Positions 57,365-64,000 of a DNA stretch of 64,000 nucleotides are shown here, in pieces; within the stretch, counting starts at the first letter, position 1, and the number at the start of each line of letters is the position of its first letter. The DNA comes from Armigeres subalbatus (lineage: Eukaryota; Arthropoda; Insecta; Diptera; Culicidae). Both the position numbers and the translations under genes were made by a program. The notes beneath the pieces are model-generated. The model searched no databases. It had not been told where the DNA came from and saw only the letters and a list, made by a program, of their open reading frames with translations. The DNA lies in assembly GCF_024139115.2 (NCBI RefSeq), contig NW_026943189.1, forward strand, positions 310,001 through 374,000, in the 5' to 3' direction.

Positions 57365-59082
57365 GAAAGTTCTATGAGAAGTTAAACCGTTCACGTAAGG
57401 GCCACGTGCCACAGCCTGATATGTGTAAGGACATAAACGGGAACCTTCTTACGAACGAGCGTGAGGTGATCCAAAGGTGGCGGCAGCACTACGAAGAACA
57501 CCTGAATGGCAATGTGGCAGACGAAGATGGCGGTATGGTGATGGACCTGGGAAAACGCGCGCAGGACATAATCTTACCGGCTCCGAATCTCCAGGAAATC
57601 CAGGAGGAGATTGGCCGGCTGAAGAACAACAAAGCCCCTGGGGTTGACCAACTACCAGGAGAGCTATTTAAACACGGTGGTGAGGCACTGGCTAGAGCGC
57701 TGCACTGGGTCATTACCAAGATTTGGGAGGAGGAAGTTTTGCCGCATGAGTGGATGGAAGGTGTCGTGTGTTCTATCTACAAAAAGGGCGATAAGCTGGA
57801 TTGTAGCAACTACCGTGCAATCACATTGCTGAACGCCGCCTACAAAGTACTCTCCCAAATTTTATGCCGTCGACTAGCACCAACTGCAAGGGAGTTCGTG
57901 GGGCAGTACCAGGCGGGTTTTATGGGCGAACGCTCCACCACGGACCAGGTGTTCGCCATTCGCCAAGTACTGCAGAAATGCCGCGAATACAACGTGCCCA
58001 CACATCATCTATTCATCGACTTCAAAGCCGCATATGATACAATCGATCGGGACCAGCTATGGCAGCTAATGCACGAACACGGTTTTCCGGATAAACTGAT
58101 ACGGTTGATCAAAGCGACGATGAATCGGGTGATGTGCGTAATTCGAGTTTCAGGGGCAATCTCGAGTCCCTTCGAAACCCGCAGAGGGTTACGGTAAGGT
58201 GATGGTCTTTCGTGTCTGCTATTCAACATCGCTTTGGAAGGGGTAATACGAAGAGCAGGGATTAACACGAGTGGTACGTTTTTCAATAAGTCCGTCCAGC
58301 TATTTGGCTTCGCCGACGACATAGATATCATGACACGTAACTTTGAGAAGATGGAGGAAGCCTACATCAGACTGAAGAGGGAAGCTAAGCGGATCGGACT
58401 AGTCATCAACACGTCGAAGACGAAGTACATGATAGGAAGAGGTACAAGAGAAGACAATGTGAGCCACCCACCGCGAGTTTGCATCGGTGGTGACGAAATC
58501 GAGGTGGTAGAAGAATATGTGTACTTGGGCTCACTGGTAACTGCCGAAAATGACACCAGCAGAGAAATTCGGAGACGCATAGTGGCTGGAAATCGTACGT
58601 ACTTTGGACTCCGCAAGACGCTCCGATCGAATAGAGTTCGCCGCCGTACCAAACTGACAATCTACAAAACGCTCATTAGACCGGTAGTCCTCTACGGACA
58701 CGAGACCTGGACGATGCTCGTGGAGGACCAACGCGCACTTGGAGTTTTCGAAAGGAAAGTGCTGCGTACCATCTATGGTGGGGTGCAGATGGTGGACGGT
58801 ACGTGGAGGAGGCGAATGAACCACGAGTTGCATCAGCTGTTGGGAGAACCATCCATCGTTCACACCGCGAAAATCGGACGACTGCGGTGGGCCGGGCACG
58901 TAGCCAGAATGTCGGACAGTAACCCGGTGAAAATGGTTCTCGACAACGATCCGACGGGCACAAGGTGGAAGATGACTTGCGGACCCTCCGTAGACTGCGT
59001 GGTTGGCGACGTGTAGCCATGGACCGAGCCGAATGGAGAAGACTCTTATATACTGTACAGGCCACTTCGACCTTAGTCTGAA
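57365..59082 (+). pseudogene. Reverse transcriptase remnant, RTE copy 3
   Basis: The first coding block (57406-58197) and the second (58234-59016) lie in the same frame, separated only by TAA at 58195-58197, where the other copies have CAA for the Gln of LRQGDGL. So the RT domain is otherwise intact: NYRAITLLN, AAYDTIDR, FADDIDIM (about 58312). Near 58963 a 37-nt deletion relative to copy 1 (after the ATGTGG-like GTR codons) shifts frame and replaces the C-terminus after DPTGTR. The endonuclease is missing through 5' truncation. Confidence 0.9.
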
Positions 59083-59097
59083 TAAATAATAATAATA
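57365..59097 (+). mobile_element. RTE-like retrotransposon, copy 3, 5' truncated
   Basis: It corresponds to copy 1 from about 1222 to the 3' end and is flanked by ATGTAAGTC (57356-57364 and 59098-59106). It ends in AATAAATAATAATAATA. This is the cleanest example of the family's insertion mechanism in the window. Confidence 0.93.
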
Positions 59098-59106
59098 ATG
59101 TAAGTC

Positions 59107-59980
59107 TCTAGAGAGCCCTTGTCAATGAAACATTTTTCAAAAAAGTTCTGAGCAGATGTTCCAGGTTCTTTATTCTGGAGTTCAGATCAATTGGTCTTTC
59201 AGGTCATACCAAACCTACAGTAACCTACATTGTCCATGCAAGTCCATAGAGCCCTTGCGAGTGCTAAACGTATTAAAATAGTTCAAAACGGATGTTCTAG
59301 TTTTTTAAAATAATCAATTGGTCTACCGAGTCGACTGGTACCATGGACATGCTGGGTTGCTAACAATTGCTCCAGTACAATTTGAAGAAACGAGAACATC
59401 TGCAATCAGGGTTGGGAAAAATCAAATTTTCAAAAAATCGAGGATGATCAAACTCACCCGCGATCTTTCTTTTAAATTATCAAGTGATTAAAACTCGCCA
59501 GCGATTAAGAATCGTTCGAAAATCGTATCTTGATTTGAAGCACTTACCGTTACATTTTGAATACTTTTTCCTTACTACCATGAAACCATAACGCCAAATA
59601 GAAGATATAACGGGACTGTTGACTATTAGCTGATCACGTTATTTTCAGTAAACATTAATGTTTGAATGAAAATTCTGTGTTTATTATAGTTTGAGTACAT
59701 AATTTGGGAAGTTGTCGCCGGCGACAACTCGCCTACTGTTTTCACGTGAAAAGTTTTCACATGAAAATTGCAATCACTATCGTCTGATATTGATTCAGCA
59801 CAACACTGTCTGCAATGAATCAATTTGAAGTGCAAATCGTACGCAAGGTATTAATTGACATACTGAGTTGCTTTCGGTTTGGTACAAGGCATAATTGACC
59901 AATTGATTGCAACACCAGAACAATTTTGAGGAACTAGAACATACGTTTTCAACTATTTTAATAAGTTTAGCATTCGCGTT
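59107..59980. repeat. Dispersed repeat F, direct and inverted partial copies
   Basis: TGTCCATGYAAGTC..AGAGCCCTTG occurs at 57351 (upstream of RTE copy 3, continuing at 59107) and again near 59229. The phrase GCTAAACGTATTAAAATAG (about 59265) has an inverted relative CTATTTTAATAAGTTTAGC near 59953. RTE copy 3 therefore inserted into this repeat. Confidence 0.6.
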
Positions 59981-60144
59981 GTATATTACGGAAGAAAAAA
60001 AAATATTTGGTAAGCTTCGTAACATTTTGTTTACAAAAGCAGATAAATCGTTTTGAAAATTTGGTATTGATTTTGTGCTTTTATTTGAAATCAACCTGAT
60101 TTAATCGAAATGAATGCTATGAAAGCAATATGTACATTGTACAC

Positions 60145-60813
60145 TAGAGTGATTCAAATTTTGACTTTTTCGCTCCCCTGTGCTTAATCGATTGTTTTTG
60201 CTATTTTAATAGTCCTCCCAAATTTTTAGCTGATTTGGATGTAATTTGATTGTGCACGTGCCATTTGAAGGTTATATGAAAATTACTATGAGAATTGCCA
60301 CTTATGTAAAGGATCGTTTCGTGAAACAGCCCGGAATCTATTTGAATATATTTAACGCTTCGCTATCATATAATAGATCCTAAGCTGAAAGTCAGTTGTT
60401 GTTGCGAAGCAATCTGACTTTTGCGAGCAGAATTATAAAGAAAACAAAAATGCTCATTATTGATATTGATGTTATTCTTTTACGTGTTAAATTAAATTTC
60501 CCACAATTCAGTATTTTCCTAATAACTTTTTTTGCCAGCATCAAATCGTTTAGCAACAACGACGACATTTTCCCTTGTTAAATTTCCTTTATTGCTAACG
60601 TATTCATACATTTTTAGAGCTTAATGGGCAATGATGGGGAACGGTTTTTCACAAAAGTAGCTGTTTTCATAGTAATTTTCATACAAGCTTCAAATTGCTT
60701 GTGCTCAGTCAAATTACATCCAAATTAGGTAAATATTTAGGACGATTATTAAAATAGCAAATACCATCGTTTAAGTATAGGGGAGCAAAAAAGTCAAAAT
60801 TTGAATCACTCTA
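60145..60813. mobile_element. hAT-type MITE, 669 bp, long inverted repeats
   Basis: Begins TAGAGTGATTCAAATTTTGA and ends with the complement TCAAAATTTGAATCACTCTA; arms are similar for about 150 bp. Duplication TTGTACAC at 60137-60144 and 60814-60821. Confidence 0.88.
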
Positions 60814-60821
60814 TTGTACAC

Positions 60822-61178
60822 GCAACGTAGCCGATCACCGGTCCCAATATGTCTTCGTAGAAGCTACCGCGGTCTTCATCGCAGCCACGTTCACATCGAG
60901 GAAATCGTTTTTAGTCCAGCAACCCCTGGATCTAGATTCTGGCTAACCAACGTCAGTACACGACGTTTGCTTGGATTCCAAAGCACTGTGGAGTTCCCGA
61001 CAGAACCAACGCCAACCTCCTCCTCCAACCTCGAGGCTTGAACCGAGTCTACCAGTCGACTACTTCATAAGTTTGGGGAGAGTTCCTTCCGCAGAATTTG
61101 CGATATCTATGAACCCAAACCAAAAAAGCTTGCATGGACTGCAAAGGTCTTATTTATACAATTTCTACGCAAGAACTA
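60822..61178. other. Unassigned sequence
   Basis: A GC-richer stretch with a 75-codon frame (60814-61041), no motif recognised. Confidence 0.3.
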
Positions 61179-61180
61179 TA

Positions 61181-61882
61181 CTGCCGTTCTACGCATGCTT
61201 GTACCAAATTCAAAAAACGACAAATGAGAAAATGGCATTTGAAATTGAACTCTAATTTTCATTACTATTAACCATAATGCAATATAAGATTATTACATCA
61301 CAGAACCATTCAGAATACTTAATTTCATTGAAATCATTCTTATTTTTCACTCACAAATAGAATTTGCGACAACGATCATGAAAATAGTTTGGCGGGACAG
61401 TTATGCCGAGAAATAGAGCACTTGTTTTATGGTTTCTACGCATATCAGCCCCGTTCAATGCATGATTTCGTGAATGACTACTGCGATTGACATATGTCTC
61501 CACATGCTTTATCTATAGAAGAGAACCTACCACGTGGTTGAAGTGATTATGTCGCTTAGAATGAGTATTGTACAAATTGCCCCCATTAAACCAGTGCAAC
61601 AGGCTAAGATTGCAAGATCTAAACAGAAAATGCTATTTCAATGTGTGTTGCTCCATAAAATAACAGAATCCGTCATAATGATGAATTTAATCACCGCGAG
61701 ACAATTATGCGTAGAAATTAAGCAATGGGACAAATAGACTTGATGTTGTTTTTAATGATTTTCCGAACAAAGTTAGTAATCTGTTAGAGTTTTCTAAAAG
61801 TATACATCAAAATAGACTGCTCTATGGTGAAAAGTCAAAATCCACAAAAACTAACATGGGACAACTATGCGTAGAAGCGCAG
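61181..61882. mobile_element. TA-flanked inverted-repeat element, about 700 bp
   Basis: CTGCCGTTCTACGCATGCTT at left mirrors AACTATGCGTAGAAGCGCAG at right, with TA on both sides (61179-61180, 61883-61884). An internal TATGCGTAGAAATTAAGC (about 61707) repeats the terminal motif. No transposase frame seen. Confidence 0.65.
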
Positions 61883-61884
61883 TA

Positions 61885-62348
61885 TACAACTAACGCTATA
61901 TTTACACCGCAAGTCCACTGTATAAAAGATCGTTTTATTTGTTTCATTCAATACATGTTGATGACAATTGATCGATCGCCGCGATTTTATGTTTCGGTTG
62001 ATTATCGATTAATTTTCAGCGAGAAATAAAACAAATCTTTGCCAGATTGTCCGGGAGGATATCTTCTGTCCATCTTCTGCGGACTAATCTTCCTGCCGCT
62101 TCCTTACCCTAAGATGGCCATTACTACTACTAGTGTAAAGTAATCGATTTTTTTTTGTCTACCTTTCTTCACTTGTCAGCTCACTTTCAGACACATTCAA
62201 AGTTGGCTCTGGACTGTCAATATTCGGTTGAATATTAGTCATATTTATGCATATTTTACAAATTGATAAATTATCTGAAATCTGAACACGTTTTAAACGA
62301 GTAAAGTAAGAAAAAAATTATTTTGAGCTTTTTAGTGGAATGTCTTCA
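61885..62348. other. Unassigned sequence
   Basis: No gene recognised; the last 30 bp (GAGCTTTTTAGTGGAATG) already belong to repeat family E. Confidence 0.35.
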
Positions 62349-62543
62349 CTTGTCATAAGACGAGTTAATACAATCCCATTGAATTCCACCACTTAATTGT
62401 ATCTTGACAGATACGTATTTCGACGTCGAGTCAAGTACGAGACACTAAAGACGGCCTTACTTTTGAGGTCGAAATACGTATCTGTCAAGATACAATTAAG
62501 TGGTGGAATTCAATGGGATTGTATTAACTCGTCTTATGACAAG
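62349..62543. repeat. Near-perfect 195-bp palindrome, repeat family E
   Basis: Left arm from CTTGTCATAAGACGAG, right arm ending CTCGTCTTATGACAAG. About 80 bp per arm match with almost no mismatch around a spacer containing AAGTACGAGACACT. Single-sided relatives lie at 39895-40030 and 53030-53175. Confidence 0.9.
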
Positions 62544-63629
62544 CGAGTAAAGTAATTTATCACACAGAACTGAATCCGATTTTCATCCGGGAGACACTTT
62601 GAACGGTGAACATCAATATAAACAATATGTTATTTTCCGCACATAGTAAGCACACTCAGTGACAGTCGAATGATTGAGTTTGTGGAGTAGTCGACTGACT
62701 ATGTCATTCTAGGTTTTGAATAATCATGCGATGTTTGTCAAAATTCGGACCGAAGGTGCTTCATGGATATGAATATTTAAAGCTCTTGGAAACACCATTG
62801 ATAAAAATGTTTATCTGAAACGACAACATGTAAAACATTTGAGTTCAGCGGTGATTATTTAAATACAACTCATCGAATTTCTCCTGCGTTTTAGGTCGGC
62901 TTTCAATCATCACACATATAAGTAGAGTAGAGTTGAGCAAGAGTGCGCGTGGGGTAAGAGTACTTTTTCGATTTTAAGAAGTAATAAAAAAAGATAAACT
63001 AGCAGCACTGCATCAGTGTGACAGGTATTCTGGCCAACTATTATCATGTGTAATTGTGAACGATTTGAATAAACAACAAGGGAGATATGGAGTAAGATAA
63101 TTTTTGGTCATTTTGCTAAAAATAATTGTGTTTTCTCAACTAGTATTTCATTACCATATACACGTTCAATCAGATGAACATTATACCATTTCGATAACCT
63201 ATTGTATAGAGTACTTTATGGTGCAGAACACCAATCCGGTTGGTTTTCTAAAAAGTCAAAACCATTACTTGAATATGTTTTGGGACTATGGGGTAAAAGT
63301 ACGCAGGAACGGGTGGGCAAGAGTGCGCATGTAAATCTTCCAGTTCTGATGTCAAACCCGTATCTCCGGCCGAAATAAGACTACTTCCAATGGGTAAAGA
63401 TCCACAACTAAGAAAAAAGGGACAGGAATCGAAAATTATCACAAGTTTTAAGGATAAGCAGAAGTAATTTGGTGTTAGAAAGGACTTAGCGAACAAAGCA
63501 CTGAAGCGAAATAATGAAATTGTATTAGGACTTGTTGTACGTAACATAGTACGAACAGTCCTAACATAGTACGAGAACACAATTTCATCTAAATGATAAT
63601 TTCATTTAATCAAAAGAAACATCCATAAA
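62544..63629. other. Unassigned sequence with GGGTAAGAGTACGC-type phrases
   Basis: GCAAGAGTGCGCGTGGGGTA near 62938 and GGGCAAGAGTGCGCATG near 63315 may be termini or internal repeats of one element, but no clean inverted ends are found. Frames 63104-63334 and 63580-63248 lack motifs. Confidence 0.35.
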
Positions 63630-63775
63630 TTACGCAACGCTTAGCTGGGAGGGATTGTGAGATGTATAACGATCCATATAATTTTTCATACATACATTCA
63701 TTCATACAGAAAGTGTAAGAGGGGGGAGGAAATAACCAAATTTTACGTTACGTGATTGGTGGACTTTCGGAGGAC
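63630..63775. mobile_element. Possible MITE with TTACG ends
   Basis: CCATAAATTACGCAACGCTT at left and TTTTACGTTACGTGATTGG at right are approximate complements. Purine-rich GAGGGGGGAGG lies inside. Ends and duplication are uncertain. Confidence 0.4.
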
Positions 63776-63821
63776 GTGGACGCCACGCGAGACCTTATAT
63801 ATTTTTACCTCTGTAGATTTT

Positions 63822-63977
63822 AGTTATTAACTGCGAGCCATTTTTGCATTCGTATATCATGAGGCTAACACGATGATACTTTTATGCCCAGGGAAATCGA
63901 GACAATTTCCAATCCGAAAATAGCCTAGACCGGCACCGGGAATCGAACCCAGTCACCCCCAGCATGGTCTTGCTTTG
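63822..63977 (-). mobile_element. Feilai SINE fragment
   Basis: Contains GTTATTAACTGCGAG, TTATGCCCAGGGAAATCGAG and the tRNA-head complement GGGAATCGAACCCAGTCACC as in the other Feilai copies. The tail side is truncated and a small internal deletion follows GCGAG. The head breaks off at TTGCTTTGC. Confidence 0.85.
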
Positions 63978-64000
63978 CACATTAAAATCGACCCTAAGCT

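Noticed and set aside
63104..63580. Short opposing frames as genes
   Set aside because: AT-rich, no motif; the surrounding GGGTAAGAGT phrases suggest mobile DNA.

Overview
This window is repeat-rich animal DNA, almost certainly from an Aedes mosquito. The best marker is a Feilai-type tRNA-derived SINE at 12502-12794 (plus strand, GAA-triplet tail), with minus-strand relatives at 20950-21202 and 63822-63977. The AT-rich intergenic sequence, the dense inverted-repeat MITEs and the several non-LTR retrotransposon families also fit. I cannot tell Ae. aegypti from Ae. albopictus. I see no intact host protein-coding gene, rRNA, CRISPR array or bacterial operon. Two weak non-transposon coding candidates are flagged, at 24.7-25.5 kb and 33.6-34.0 kb.

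Layout. 0-7.6 kb: two copies of one RTE-like (APE endonuclease plus reverse transcriptase) retrotransposon. The second carries two oppositely oriented copies of one MITE plus a further nested insertion. 7.6-14 kb: mostly unassigned DNA with a hAT-type MITE, Feilai and tRNA-like SINE heads. 14.06-14.79 kb: a foldback element built of short ATGGATC-containing repeats. 14.8-23.7 kb: a degenerate 23-bp minisatellite broken by SINEs, MITEs, a divergent RTE 5' region and a duplicated 600-700 bp repeat. 24-27 kb: unassigned DNA. 27.6-32.1 kb: two facing elements with tRNA-Met-like heads, then a 24-unit 99-bp satellite, all framed by a GAAGTGA minisatellite. 32-38 kb: dispersed repeats and an old RTE relic. 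38.5-42.65 kb: an inverted pair of repeats, hit three times by elements with 8-bp target duplications, one of which carries a broken ORF. 44-50.4 kb: a degenerate non-LTR element (LINE-J here) holding five separate insertions. 51.4-52.1 kb: a minus-strand RTE relative. 54.8-55.2 kb: a short retroelement with a 15-bp target duplication. 57.4-59.1 kb: a 5'-truncated RTE copy with its target duplication. 59-64 kb: hAT- and TA-type MITEs, a near-perfect palindrome and a Feilai fragment.

The coding capacity belongs to retrotransposons, and every copy is broken. The three main RTE copies look nearly identical by eye, so that family moved recently. Nested target-site duplications give a relative order of insertions. 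The class II elements are short and look non-autonomous, so they must have been mobilised by enzymes encoded elsewhere. Family names rest on recognition of motifs and structure; no database search was possible.
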